Part shown: in pieces, positions 20,373 to 33,000 of the stretch
How the letters are laid out: each line of letters begins with the position of its first letter
Numbering within the stretch: the first letter of the stretch is position 1
From: Azadirachta indica
Taxonomy: Eukaryota > Streptophyta > Magnoliopsida > Sapindales > Meliaceae
Reading direction: 5' to 3'
Length of the DNA: 64,000 nucleotides
Assembly (NCBI GenBank): GCA_022749755.1
Contig: CM040451.1
Span: 3,796,871 to 3,860,870, forward strand
Notes under the pieces: model-generated
Seen by the model: only the letters and a program-made list of their open reading frames with translations
Told to the model about the DNA's origin: nothing
The model's database searches: none
Translations under genes and position numbers: made by a program

Positions 20373-22689
20373 AGGCATCATTGCACTAAATGGTCTAATT
20401 GCAATAACGTAATTTGTAATGTTAAATTCAAAGGTTTATTGCAATGGTTCAAAATAAATTTAAGATATAATAAAATAATATTAAATAAACATTAGCATTT
20501 TAATTTTAAATTTTAAAAATTTAATTTTAAAATTAAAATTTAACTATATAACTTTAAGAATAATTACATGCATTAATGTCTTTTATGTTATGTTAATTAT
20601 AACCAAGTGTGATCAATCCTTACATTATGTATTTTAATTGTTTATTGAATTATTGTTGTAAATGTTGTTCTTTGAAATTTTGAAAATAAATTAATTAAAA
20701 AACAAAATTTCTAAATTATAATAATTATTGAAGAAAAAAAAATTAGTAATAAAAAAAATATTATTTGAATGTAGAAATGTCTTTTCATATTATCAATAAA
20801 ATGAGAAAAAATTAATCATACATTATTTTGTATGTAAAGATTCGAGAATATTTAATTTTGAAATTTAATATGAATTTTCAACCATTTAGTTATGAATTAT
20901 TATAGTATTTTTTTTTTAAAATCTCCTTCAAAGTATAATTTAATATATTTAAAAATTGTAATATTATTATCATAAATTTTAATTTTATTATAAGAATAAA
21001 ATTAAATAAATTATATAAATATAAATAACTATTTTTTTAACTAATACTATTAGAATTTAAAAGCCTTTAACTTGGATTAGATTGGTAGATTGGATCTAAC
21101 ATTTTTTGGGCTTAAAATGAAAAAAAATCTTTAATTTTTTTCATTATGATAGTGTATTACGATTTGTGGCCCACAGACTGGCTGATCACGGGCTTAGCAC
21201 AGCCCAAATGGGCTTTGTCGACCTCAAAATTTTTTAAGCAGGCTCAGGTCGGCGTGATCCTAGTACTGTGCATGCTTGGGCTAGCCTCGACATGTAAGTC
21301 TACTTGAGCTTCATTTTTTACAATATATAAAATACTCTTGTAAAACACAAAAAGAGCATAACAACTCAACTTTAGCTTATGAGACATGGATGAGAGCAAC
21401 AACATTGGTAGAAATTAGGTGGCGGAGTAATTACAGGGGATGAAACACTCTAAATTTGCTGCATCAAAGCGTAGAACAAACTTGAAATGGGAAAACAAAA
21501 CTAAATTCTAATATACAATTAAATTCTCAAAAGAATTAATAAACGTTAATTTACAATCATATTGCTAAAAATTTTATGCAATATTCCTTACGATTAAATA
21601 TAATACTCAAAATTAAACTTGATACTAATTTCAATCTGTTCAATAGTCTAAGCTCAATTGAAAATCTCTATTAGCTCACAATTCAACTATTCAAAACTTC
21701 AATTTACAAAATATTATAACGAAGGGTGAGTCATCAACTTAATAAATAAATTTATATATAACACTTATGATGTATTGAACATTTACATTTATACATAAAT
21801 CATTATTTCAAAAATATTTCAAAAACAGGTAAGCATAATTATAAACATCTATTCAATTCAATTACATTAGTTCATGTCACACAGAATATGATTAAAACTA
21901 TAAGAAGCATCTTCAAAGTTCAATCATCAATCAATATATGTATAATCTCAACTTGGCCAGGTATTCAACTATAATGCGGTGATAACCGTAATAAAACAAT
22001 AATAATAATTGTAACAGTAATCGTATCTATGGACAATGAGTAAAAATATTTGATACAAATATACTTTCACATACAAATAATCAATAAAAATTTTATTTAT
22101 GTTTCATATAGATCATTTAATGATTATAAACAATTAATAAATCATTTGTAGACAATTTAAAAGTCTTGAAACAAATAAAAAATAATTTCGTTAAGAACAA
22201 ATTTCATGAAATCATTCATATGCTTACGTAACAAGTTTTCATAATTATTTTTTGAAAAGAACAAAAAAAAATACTATATACAAATTTATTTACCTAAAAT
22301 TGTAGCAAAACTCAATGTATTTATATGTTTAACCAAAGTATTCTCTATGCTTTAAGAATGAATAGCAATTATGAATATTTTCTTCAAGAAGCACTAATAC
22401 TATGTAGAAACTAGAAGTTGAAAGAAGCAAACACAATAATGATAGGAAGGAAAGTTCTAGCTCATATTTATAGTCATTTAAAAATTAAAATTTCTATCCT
22501 TCTTGAATTTAAAACTTAAAATTTTGAAATCAAATGAATAGAACTATAATCTCGTAATGTTTAATTCTAAAACTTAAATATTTCAATTTCATTCTATAAA
22601 GTCAATTTAAAATCTCAAATTTAAAGTTGAAATCTTAAAAAATCTCTAATCTTTTAACATCTATAAACAAATGATATTATAGGGGAGCA

Positions 22690-23540
22690 GAAAACAAAAA
22701 AGAGAAAAAAGTAGAAGAATAGAAAATTGGATAGATCAGCAAACAAGTCCCAAACCCACCCAGATGTCATCATTGGGTCCAAAGGATAAAGATGACCCGA
22801 ATCCAAGACCTATTAATTTACAGGCAACTTTATTTGACATCAACAAGTTGCGTAAAACAAATTAAAAGCATTAATAAGTAATGTTGACGGCATCCAAGGA
22901 AAAAAATAAAGATCTCAATATGGAAAAAATCTAGATACATTAAATATCTGGAAAACTCTTGTGAATAAGGTAGGGGAAGAAAGATATAGTTTAATAGACA
23001 AGCAGAAAGTTTAAAGTGAAAAGCCCATGAAAATGAGCCAAAGCACGAGGCTACTGAATCTAGAAAACGAAAATAAAGTTTAGAGTAAGAGGCATAATTC
23101 ATCAAAGTGGGCACAAGAGAGCTAAAAGAACCATAATGGGTTAGAGCTGAAGGATCTAATTCAAAGAAGGGAAGAAATGAGACCCAAGTCTATAACACAA
23201 TAATTATAAAGAAGGAGTTTGATAACAAAAGCCTTCTTTAAACATCATCCTCACAAAACAACATTATAAATGGTGATTTTTTTGTTAATCCTACCTTTTT
23301 AGAGCTATCAGTAGAGGTTGGAAACCAACCTCGCCAATAATAATGAAAATAATTAGTTGAAAGATTTAAGGTTTAGGGAATCCTCAATCGTTTTGAGTAG
23401 TCAATAAAATTTTTCAAATATAGAAATTAGAAAGAGTTTTTTGTATAAAACAAAGGCAATTGTAAGTTAGATGAGAAGTTGCAAAAAAAAGCTACATTTT
23501 GACCATTGATTTTGACAATCAAATTTAGTTGTTGCAGAAT
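22690..23540 (+). pseudogene. LINE retrotransposon, 5' fragment (ORF1 end and start of endonuclease)
   Basis: With stops read through, 23365-23525 on the + strand gives GLGNPQS, then KIFQ and, near the end, DFDNQ. This matches the start of plant L1 endonucleases (NCRGLGNPQ..). The preceding sequence is lysine- and serine-rich, as expected for the end of ORF1 or the spacer. It has many in-frame stops and frameshifts and is dead. Similarity ends abruptly near 23540, where the gypsy element begins. The rest of a LINE in the same orientation resumes near 30100, so both pieces probably belonged to one copy. Confidence 0.6.
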
Positions 23541-23544
23541 TCAT

Positions 23545-26500
23545 ATTCTCTTTCTTCTAAACTTTGAGTTGCCTCCCAAGTAGCGTTAAGTTTAACGTCT
23601 TCAGTCGGATCAAGTTCTTCATCAAAGAAAACACTCAAACACTAGCTAATGTGATTATGGTCTTGCATTGCTCAAAATCACCCTCCATATAATGCTTTAA
23701 CCTCTGTCTATTAACTTTGAATGTTCATTTTGTATCATGATAAACTTCAGCTGCACTATAAGGAAATACACGAATAATTGTATAAGGACCAAACTATTGT
23801 GAGCGTAATTTTTTCGAAAAGAGTCGAAGACGAGAATTATAAAGGAGAACTTTCTGACCAACCAAAAATTCTCGCCTCATAATATACTTGTCATGCCACT
23901 TCTTCGTACGCTCGTTATAAATTTGTGCATTCTCATAAGCATTATTACGAATTTCTTCTATCTTATTTAATTGTAGCAACTGTTTTTCTCCTACGACTTT
24001 CATGTCAAAATTCATGCCCAATATGTTTTGTGCTCAAGTTCAACCAGAAGATGACAAGCTTTACCAAATACTAGCTTGTATGGAGATATTCTAATGGAAA
24101 TTTTAAATGTTGTGTGATAAGCCTATAATGCATCATGTAGTTTTTTCAACCAATCTTTCCTTGAATTGCTCACTATTTTTTCGAGTATCATCTTCAATTC
24201 TTTATTTGAAATCTCTACTTCACCACTTGTTTGAGGATGATAAGCGGTTGTTATTCACTGCCATCATTAATGATTGCTCGAGGAGTGCCAAATCAGGTAA
24301 AAATATGCTTGCGTAGGAAATTCGTAACAACTTTAGCATTATTGTTACGTACAGCCATTACTTCCACCTACTTCGAAACATAATCTACAACCATCAAAAT
24401 GTATTGATTTGAAAAATATGATAGAAATGGACCCATGAAGTCTATCTCCCAAACATCGAATAATTCCACCTCAAGAATATTATTCAGTGGCATTTCATTT
24501 TTTTGGGAAATATTTCCAGTTTTTTGACATTGATCACAAGCAGCAACAAATGAGTAACAGTCCTTGAACAATACAGGCCAAAAGAAACCAGATTGTAGTA
24601 CCTTTGCTATTGTTTTTGTTGCTCCAAAATGCCCTTCATATTCTGATGAATGACAATGTCGCAAAATGCTCACCATCTTATTTTTGGAATACAATGCCAA
24701 ATTATTTGATCTGGGCATTGTTTATATAAAAATGGATCCTCCCAATAATAATGCTTGACATCCGCAAAGAATTTCTTCTTTTGTTGATATGACAAATCAG
24801 CCAGAATAATGTTGTTAGCCAAATAATTCACAAAATCAACATACCAAGATGTATCCGATGCCTGAAGAAAGAAGAGCTTTTTATCCGAGAATATTTCATC
24901 AATTGAACTTGCTGCATCATCTTCAATTTCTTCATGCTCCAATCGAGATAAATGATCAGCAACTAAATTTTCAGATCCCTTCTTATTACAAATCTCCAAG
25001 TCAAATTCTTACAACAAAAGCACTCATTTAATGAGTCTTAATTTTGCATCCTTTTGCACAAGTAAGTATTTGATAGCTGAAAGGTCAGTGTAAACTATTA
25101 CCTTCAAATTAATCAAATAAAAGCATAACTTGTCAAATACAAAAACAATAGCCAATAGCTCATTTTCTATGGTAGCGTAATTCAATTGAGCATCCGCCAA
25201 GATTTTACTTGTGTAATAAATGACAGGTAAAGCTTTACTCTTCCGCTGCCCCAAAACAACTCTCAAAGCATAATCACTCACATCGCAAATTAGGTTCAAA
25301 TGGCAAATCCTAATCCATAGCCACAATGATAAATGTAGAAATCAGCCTCTTCTTCAAAGTGTTAAATGCCTACAAACAATCATTAGAAAAATCAAAATGC
25401 GTGTCTTTTATTAAGATATTGCAAAAAGGTTTAGAAATTTTTGAAAAGTCCTTTATGAAGTAATGATAAAATCCAGCGTGTCCCAAAAAACTTTTAATAG
25501 CCCTCACAGAAGTAGGCGGTGGCAATTTCTCGATGACTTCAATTTTCGCTTGACCAACTTCAATTCTTTTTACTGAAATGTGATGACCTAAAACGATGCC
25601 TTTTTGAACCATAAAATGACATTTTTCCTAATTCAACACTAAGTTGATTTTCTTCACATCGTTGCAAAACTAAAGCCAAATTATTCAAGCAATTATCAAA
25701 AGAAGAACCAAACACTAAAAGTCATCCATAAACACTTCAATGAATCTCTCCACCATGTCAAAGAAAATAGCCATCATAAAATGCTGAAAAGTTGCAGGTG
25801 TATCACATAAACCAAATGATATCCTTTGAAATGCAAACGTACAATAAGGGTAAGTGAACGTTATCTTCTTTTAATATTCCGGTACAATAAGAACTTGGTT
25901 GTACTTAGAATAACCATCTTGAAAGCAATAATGCGAATGACCAGTAAGTCTCTTTAAAATTTGATCAATAAAAAGTAATGGAAAATGATCCTTGCAAGTG
26001 GTATTATTTAACTTACGATAATCAACACAAACTCACTATCCCGTGACTGTTCTTGTCGAAATAATTTCTTTTTTGTCATTCTTCACAATGATCATCTCCT
26101 ATTTCTTTGGAACCACTTGCACCGTACTCACCTATGGACTATCAGAAATTAGGTAAATCATTTTAGCATCTAACAATTTCAGAACTTCAGCCCTCACCAC
26201 CTCTTTCATGTTAGATTCAATCTACATTGATGCTCAATAACTGGTCTGGAATTTTCTTCCATTATAATTTTGTGCATGCAAATTGAAAGGCTTATACCTT
26301 TAATATCGGCAATAGACCATCCCAATTCTGTCTTGTGATCTCTTAAAACTCGAAGTAGTTTTTCTTCTTCCAATTCACTCAAAGAAACTGAAATTATGAC
26401 TAGAAATGTTGAATTTTCACCTAAGTATATATACCAAAGGTGAGATAGCAGTGGCTTGAGCTCAAATTTAGGAGTAAATGACAATAGTTGAGAATTGTTT

Positions 26501-27066
26501 CTATTAAGTTCTTTAAAATTCTGCCTTCAAAGAGAATAAGGTAGAGCAGCTCCCAAATAATGAGCATACTCTACAATTTATGCGTTTTCAGCTTTGGTAA
26601 ATTTAGCATGCACAATAGACACTTTAAATGGTTTATTTGGATGCTCACTTATAAATGTTTTAGGCATTGGCTTGTCTAGAGTGTCAATTTGAAAACAACA
26701 TTCAGTTTCAGATGGATACTTAATTACTTTGAACACATTGAAGACAACTTGCTCATCTTGGACTCGTAAGATTAATTTTCCTTGTTATACATCAATCAAA
26801 GTTTTCTCCGTAGCTAAAAATGGTCGGCCCAAGATAAGCAGAATTTCTTGATCAACTTTTATATCCAAGACAATAAAATCGACTGGAAAAATAAACTAAT
26901 TCACCTTGACCATTACATCTTCAATTACACCCCTTGAATGCTTAATTGATTGATCCACTAATTGTAAGAAGACAGTTGTAGCCTTTGCTTTGCCAAATCC
27001 TAATTTTCTGAAAACGAAAAAAGGCATTAAATTAATATTTGCACCTAAATCATACAAAACTTTTTC
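23545..27066 (-). pseudogene. gypsy pol remnant: protease, RT, RNase H, integrase
   Basis: In coding order on the - strand: protease around 27058-26810, with DLGANINLMP near its active site and ILGRPFLAT. Next comes the end of protease and start of RT, open at 26484-26206. The RT core has the FMDD catalytic motif at 25738-25721, and its thumb region (SFLGHAGFYHYFIKDFS) is open at 25612-25370. RNase H is open at 25326-25024 (CDVSDYALRVVLGQR, YATIENELLAIVFVFDK). Integrase has an HHCC zinc module (HCHSSEYEGHFG..CDQCQ) at about 24665-24520 and the start of the catalytic core (WEIDFMGPF); its C-terminal region is open at 24021-23794. Numerous stops separate these pieces, so no polyprotein can be made. 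Confidence 0.88.
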
Positions 27067-27969
27067 AAAATAACATTATCTAATAGTGCAAGGTATTGTA
27101 AAACTCTCTAGATCTTTTAACTTTCGTGGCAATTTATTTTGCAAGATAACACTGTACTCTTCTGTTAACATGACCGTCTCATTTTCCTCCAATTTTCTTT
27201 TGTTGGATAAAATCTCATTCATGAATTTAGCGTAACTTGGCATTTGCTCCAACGCATCTGTAAAAGGAATGTTAATATGCAATTTCTTAAACACATCAAG
27301 GAATTTAGAAAATTGCTTATCTAATTTATTTTTTCGCAAACATTGAGGAAATGGAAGTGGTAGCACATAATTCTTATTAGGACCTGCTTTTTCAAATTGC
27401 GGAATGAAAGAACTTGATGTCGTAGATGTTTTGCTAGCATTTTTAAAGTGCTTATCATTGTCTTTGTCAGTTGTGGTTGTTATATTTGATGGATAGAAAT
27501 TAATTTATTCTTCCGTTGCTTCTTTTAACTTGTTTTTCAGCTCATTGAGTTGTTTTTCATTCTGAAGTGTAATTGACTTCACTTGCTCCTTAGGCTTTGT
27601 CTCCGTACTGCTTGGTAAGGAACCTTGCTACCTTTTCTGCTAATTAATTTGACATTTAACCCATCTGTACTTCAAGATTTCGAATAGATGCAACTTGGTT
27701 TTGCAATGTTGTTTTAGTCTTTATCATGAATTTAAAGGTGCTCATGGTGAGCTACGTAAGTACATCTTCCAAATTCACTTTTTTTTCTTGCGGCTAAAAA
27801 CCAAGAGGTGGTTTCATCACATTTTGATTATTGCTCCATGAAAATTTTGAATGATGTTTCCAAGCTGGATTGTAAGTGTTTGAATAAGGATTTTGAGGTA
27901 GCCTTTGGAAATTCGACACAAAGTTTGTTTGCTCAGAAGATGAATAAGTAAATGGATTGCTTACTCGAT

Positions 27970-28809
27970 AGTCAACACTAGCATGATTTCCTCCACATAA
28001 TTCACATACTTGAACTTGAGATTGATAGCATTAATATTCAAATTACCAAGCTGTCTTGACAAATTAGCAACCTGGGCTATTAAAGCGGTGATGACATCAA
28101 TTTCGTGCATTTCGATAGCTCTTCTTTGTGTTGAATAATTTGAGGGCGATTAATAATTATTAGAAGCCATTTCTTCCAACAATGCTTATGCTTCATCATG
28201 TGTTTTGCTTGTCAATGCACCACCTGCTACAGCATCAATCATTGTTCTAATTGTGCAACTTAATCCATTGTAAAATATTTGAACTTCTAACTATGTTGGC
28301 AACCCATGATGTGGACACCTCATTAGCATATCCTTATGCCTTTCCCATGCTTCATAAAATAATTTTGTGTCAAATTAAGAAAAGAATGTGATATTGTTCT
28401 TCATTTTTGTCGTCTTTGTTAGAGATAAAAACTTCGCTAAGAATTTCTAAGCTAATTCATTCCAAGTTGTGATGGTTCTAGGAGGAAGTGAATTTAGCCA
28501 TCCTTTTGCCTTGTCTCTAAGTGAGAACAAAAAGAGTCTCAACCTTATTGCATCATCTGAAATACCATTGTGCTTGAAAGTGTCATAAATTTCCAAAAAA
28601 TTTGCAATATGTGCATTTGGATCATCGATCGGCAATCCGCTAAATTGGACAGAAGTTTGAATCATCTGAATTATTATGGGCTTAATCTCCAAGTTGTTGG
28701 CTTGAATTGTGGGCCGTCTAATGATGAATGAAGTACCATTAATTGTCAGAATAACATAATCCCTCAATGCTATTTCAGCCTCAACAATATCAACTACATT
28801 TTCTGCCAT
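27970..28809 (-). pseudogene. gypsy gag remnant
   Basis: It opens with an ATG at 28809 (MAENVVDIVEAE) and stays open for 120 codons to 28447, with capsid-type blocks (HIANFLEIYDTFKHNGISDDAIRLRLFLFSLRDKAKGWLNSLPP). Beyond that, stops appear. At about 28012-27972 a zinc-knuckle-like stretch reads CELCGGNHASVDY, in which the fourth ligand (normally Cys) is Tyr. A G-to-A change from TGT to TAT would explain this. Confidence 0.8.
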
Positions 28810-28993
28810 GATGTTTGTTTACGCTCTTTATTTTGCTTGCGAAATGTCTATTCTATCTCTCTATCCAAAGGAACAAGATTAGAACTTTTGGAACATCTCA
28901 TGCACTAGAGAAAGCACCTGAATTTACAATAAAAACAAACTTCAAATTAAAATCAGAATTAATCCAAATCAATATTAATAAAGATTAAAACAA

Positions 28994-29011
28994 TCCTTGA
29001 CAATGGTATCA
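28994..29011 (-). other. Degenerate primer-binding site (tRNA-Asp type)
   Basis: The element strand reads TGATACCATTGTCAAGGA, six bases inside the LTR. Athila-type elements use a site complementary to the tRNA-Asp 3' end, TGGCGCCGTTGCCGGGGA. The two differ at seven of 18 positions, and every difference is a C-to-T or G-to-A transition. Its place directly between LTR and gag supports the call. Confidence 0.75.
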
Positions 29012-29017
29012 AAAACT

Positions 29018-30088
29018 TGTTGTGGATTTTAATAAACATAAGTGCACGTTATCACTACAAGTAATATATGATAAGTTATGTATCGTTCCCACAATAATTG
29101 ATTAATTTATTAATTACTGAAGATAATTAATCCTAAATTTATTTGAAGAATTCAATTAATGTTTGATTAACAAGAAATTGCAGAAAATTAAATTAATCTA
29201 ACAAAGCAAAATTGTGAATTTCAATTGATTAAAACATTAGGGTAGTAGATTTCACCATAATTATTCAAATTTAATTCCTTCAATTGTATTGTTTCAATTT
29301 ATTACTAATATTGATAGAAAATTGTCCTAATTTATTTGATAATTTTTCTTAAGATTTACCAAAAATACTTACACATATTAATCACTATATCTCTATGTGA
29401 ATCAAATTACATGAAAGTTCGTTAAAAATAGTGACAATTATTCTAATTTTTGCATGAATCATACTAATATATTTCTATCTAACATGTAATTCATGACATT
29501 TATTATCAGATCAACACACATAAATCACTTCTCAGATCAATATGATTCACAAATCAATCAAATATTGACTAAATATTTAAAAGCATTAAGCAAAATAATG
29601 AATGCTCAGTATTGAATAACAAACCATAAACAACACAATTTTTTGGAAAATAAATGTTTTTAGCCAGGCGACATCTTTGCCCTAATTCAGAAAATTTAGT
29701 TCTCCATTAAATAATGAAGAATTACACAAAAATTAAACATTTTAAACATAAAAAAAAAATACAGAAAAGAAGATTTGGAAGGGAATGATTCTAACTCTCT
29801 TCTTCCCTTTTTTGAAAAATAAGTAATCTTTCTTCTTCTTTGTGCTCCAAATTGAGAGAAAAACCAGAACACTCCTCTTTCAGCTGCTACCTCCTTGCTA
29901 GAATATCAAACCTTAAAACAAAGGGTTATATTTATATTCTCTTCAAATCAAGGATTAGTCTTTGGGCTTTATTTGAGTTTTTTGAAAAGAATGCAATTAG
30001 ATTCATTTAACTTGGCCCAAATCTCTTCTTTAATTTTAATTGGCTAGAAATAAAATTCTTCTTCAATTATATAAATAAAAGCGCAACA
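29018..30088 (-). repeat. Single LTR of the gypsy element (5' LTR)
   Basis: The inner edge is set by the primer-binding site: + strand TGTTGTGG begins at 29018. The outer edge is proposed at 30088, where CAACA mirrors the TGTTG start and gives a 1071-bp LTR with 5-bp inverted ends. On the element strand it holds a TATA box (29936-29929, TATAAATA) in a promoter-like context. Its inner part (GTGGGAACGATAC.., near 29085) resembles LTR ends of this group. The inner edge is firm; the outer edge is a proposal. Confidence 0.65.
29929..29936 (-). promoter_or_regulatory. Putative TATA box of the LTR
   Basis: TATAAATA on the element strand, about 150 bases inside the proposed outer LTR edge and ahead of the gag-side sequence. 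This is where an LTR promoter is expected. Probably inactive today. Confidence 0.4.
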
Positions 30089-30099
30089 AATGAAAATAA

Positions 30100-33000
30100 A
30101 AAAAGTAAACAAATAAAAATGATTATATAATGTTAAGAATTTTTCTTAATATTTGTATAGAAAAAACATAAATATATATAAAAAAAATTGATATATCAGC
30201 TCTAACCATATTCCTACCATAAGTATAGGAAGTACTAGAAGATGAGTGAGAAAAGAAAGAAGTTCCATTACGAAAAAATGTGGAGCTCCTATGCAGAATG
30301 TAAAAATATTATAAAACAAAGTTGGTAAAGAAGCAATTATTGACAAATAGTAACCTAACATAACAACTAAAGTAGAAAATGGCGAAGTGAAGAGAGAAAT
30401 TGAAGAAATAAAGCAAAAAAGAGTTTAAAGGGAGGAAAAAAAGCCTTAAGATTCTATTATAACAACTAACGGATCATAAATAAAATCATCAACAGAATGT
30501 GAAAGAAAAAGAGATAAAAAAAGATAGAGAAGAGAATAGACAACATCTTGCAATATAAGGAGATTTACTAGAGATAAGGATTGAGATTTTCATGGCTAAA
30601 AAGAGAAAAAAAGAAAAAAAAATTTCATATAAGAGCAATAGCTAGAAAAAAGAACAAAATTTTGGGCATACTAAATGACAACACGAAATGGGTGAGAGAT
30701 TCATAAGAAGTTGAAGATCTTGTATATAAATACTTCACAGCATTTTTCAACACTACAAATTCTCTCCACAATTTATGTGAGGCAGTATTAACAGGAGTCA
30801 CAAAGAGAATTTTAGACGATATGAATGTCGAACTAAAGCTACCATTCACAAAAGAAGAAGTTTGCACAATTTTGGCACAAATAAACCTAATAAAGGCTCA
30901 GAGGCCTAATGGCTTTACTACAACATTCTTCTAAAAACAATAGCAATTAGTTATAAATATAATTACTGCAACATGTCTACATGTTCTTACTGCAACATGT
31001 CTACATGTTCTCAACAAATTAGATGATATTGCTAAACTAAATCATGATTATATTATTTTTATTCCTAAACTTTGTAACCTGGCCAAAATTTCATAATATC
31101 AACTTATAAGTTTGTGAAATGTTGTGTATAAAATTATAGCAAAAACAATTACTAATAGGTTGAAAAGGATCTTAGATTAGATTATTTCCCCAAATTAGTG
31201 TATTCATAACTAACAAACTTATTATAAATAACATTATTATAGGAGATGAGTGCTTGTATAAAATTAAAAATATGCAGAGAGGAAAAAAAAAATAGAGGCC
31301 TTAAAGCTTGATATCATTAAAGCCTATGATAGGGTTGAGTAGTGCTTTTCAAAACGAACAATTAAAAAAAATTGGGTTTTTCTGATTAATGGGTTCAATT
31401 GGTTGTGAAATGCATTAAAACTTCATCTTTTTCTATACTAATTAATGGTATTGCAACAAGTTTTATTAATTCATAAAGAGGCATTAGACAAGGTTGTCCA
31501 CTATCACCCTATTTATTGATTATATGTGCAGAGACTTTTTCTTTGTTGCTTACAAATGCTAAAATGGCCAAATTGATCAATGAGGTGACGTTTGATAACA
31601 TTTTGAGTATTTTACATTTGTTGTTTGTTAATGATAATTTAGTATTTTCGCAAGCCTCAATTTAAGAATGCATTACTCTTAAAGCCATCTTTAAGTGTTA
31701 TAGTTGTGTTTCACGCTAGGTTTTCAATTATGAGAAGTTGTTAATAATCTTTAGCCTAAATTTGTAACTTGTCCAAGCTGTTGTAGTAAGCAAAATTTTT
31801 AATTTGAATGTTGTTACAGTGCATGAAAAATATTTAGGCTTGTAGTTGATGGTGGAGAGAAACAAAAATTCATAGTTCTAATGACCTGAAGCTTAGAATT
31901 ACTAACAAAATAAAGAATTGGCAAAGTAAGTTCTTTTCTAGTGGCGATAAAGAGGTTTTCATCAATCATACACGAGATCACTTTATATATAATAAGCATG
32001 TTCAAGATCCTATGGGGGCTATACATGGAGATATACAAATTATTGTCAACATTATGGTGGAGTAATAAAGAAGTAGGAAGAACATCCATTATCCAAGTTA
32101 GGAATTATTATGTCAAGCAAAAAATAATAGAGGTCTTGAGTTTAGAGAATCAAGTTGTTTTAATCAAGTTTTCCTGGCAAAACTTCATGCCCCAAACTCA
32201 TTAGTGGCTAGAATTTTGAAAGATAGTTACTTTAAAATAAGAGACTTTCTTGAAGAAAAAGTAGAAAATAACTCTTTCTTTATATGGAGGAATTTGTTAT
32301 AAGGTAAGATAATAATCCAAAACGAATATCGATGGAGAATAGGTAATTAAGAAAAAATTGCTACTTCTAAGAGCAACTTGATACCTAGATTAACAACTTT
32401 TAAATCTAATTTTCCATCTTTACTTCCCTCCAACTCAAAAGTCAATGACTTAATTAGTGGAGAAAATCAATGAAATATATAAGTGATAAAGCAAGCTTTT
32501 TCGGAGGATGATGTAATCCAAATTTTAAGTATTCCTCTCTTACAAGTAACTAAAGAGGATTAGATAATTTGGCATTATGAGAAAATGGGCCGATACATAG
32601 TCAAGAATGGTTACCAAGTAGCTCTAAAACTTAAATTCCCAAATTTTCCTTCTTGCTCTAATATTGTTATTAAATAATAGGAAGTTTTCTGGAATACTAT
32701 TGTACCAGCAAAGACAAGAATATTCATATGGAGGGTTTTATTCAATATTCTCCCTATAGCGTATAACTTGATGAAAAGAAAAGTAATTGTTATACCAACC
32801 TGCCCAAGATGCTTCAAAGAGGTAGAGGATGTATCTCATGCTTTGATAAGTTGCAAATTTGTAAAGAAAATATAGAAACTATCTTCTTATTGAAATATTA
32901 TAAAGGAAAATATTACTTTGGAGTTTTCTCAATTTATTCAGATTATTGTCATGTCCTTGACAAAGAAAGATATTAATCTAATAATATTGATTCTATGGTC

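Larger units (their letters stand above)
13520..22680. other. AT-rich intergenic block without a supported gene
   Basis: Roughly 9 kb of very AT-rich sequence. No ORF matches a family I recognise, and the longer ones (such as 17891-18130 and 19219-19452) are AT-driven and low in complexity. Visible features are a GC-richer patch at 14300-14480, TA microsatellites at 15278-15297 and about 20059-20086, a 19-bp exact direct duplication at 15322-15359, a 48-bp imperfect palindrome at 16594-16641, a leader-like patch with a 30-codon ORF (19057-20090), a short imperfect direct repeat (20274-20372) and a second GC-richer patch at 21150-21300. It is probably old, decayed transposon sequence. Confidence 0.7.
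23545..30088 (-). mobile_element. Decayed Ty3/gypsy (Athila-like) LTR retrotransposon lacking its 3' LTR
   Basis: Read on the - strand, the order is LTR (30088-29018), primer-binding site, gag, protease, reverse transcriptase, RNase H, integrase. This is the Ty3/gypsy order. The gag (HIANFLEI, DDAIRLRLF, DKAKGWLNSLP) and the tRNA-Asp type primer-binding site point to the Athila group; that subgroup call is by recollection of family motifs. All reading frames are broken by stops and frameshifts. The integrase tail (LNATWEATQ-like) stops near 23545 and meets LINE sequence directly, and no second LTR is visible, so the 3' end has been lost. Confidence 0.85.

Noticed and set aside
29003..29015. 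TGGTATCAAAAAC on the + strand resembling a tRNA-iMet primer-binding site
   Set aside because: The element is on the - strand, so a primer-binding site must be read there. In that orientation the same bases fit a decayed tRNA-Asp site next to the LTR, which agrees with the gag position.
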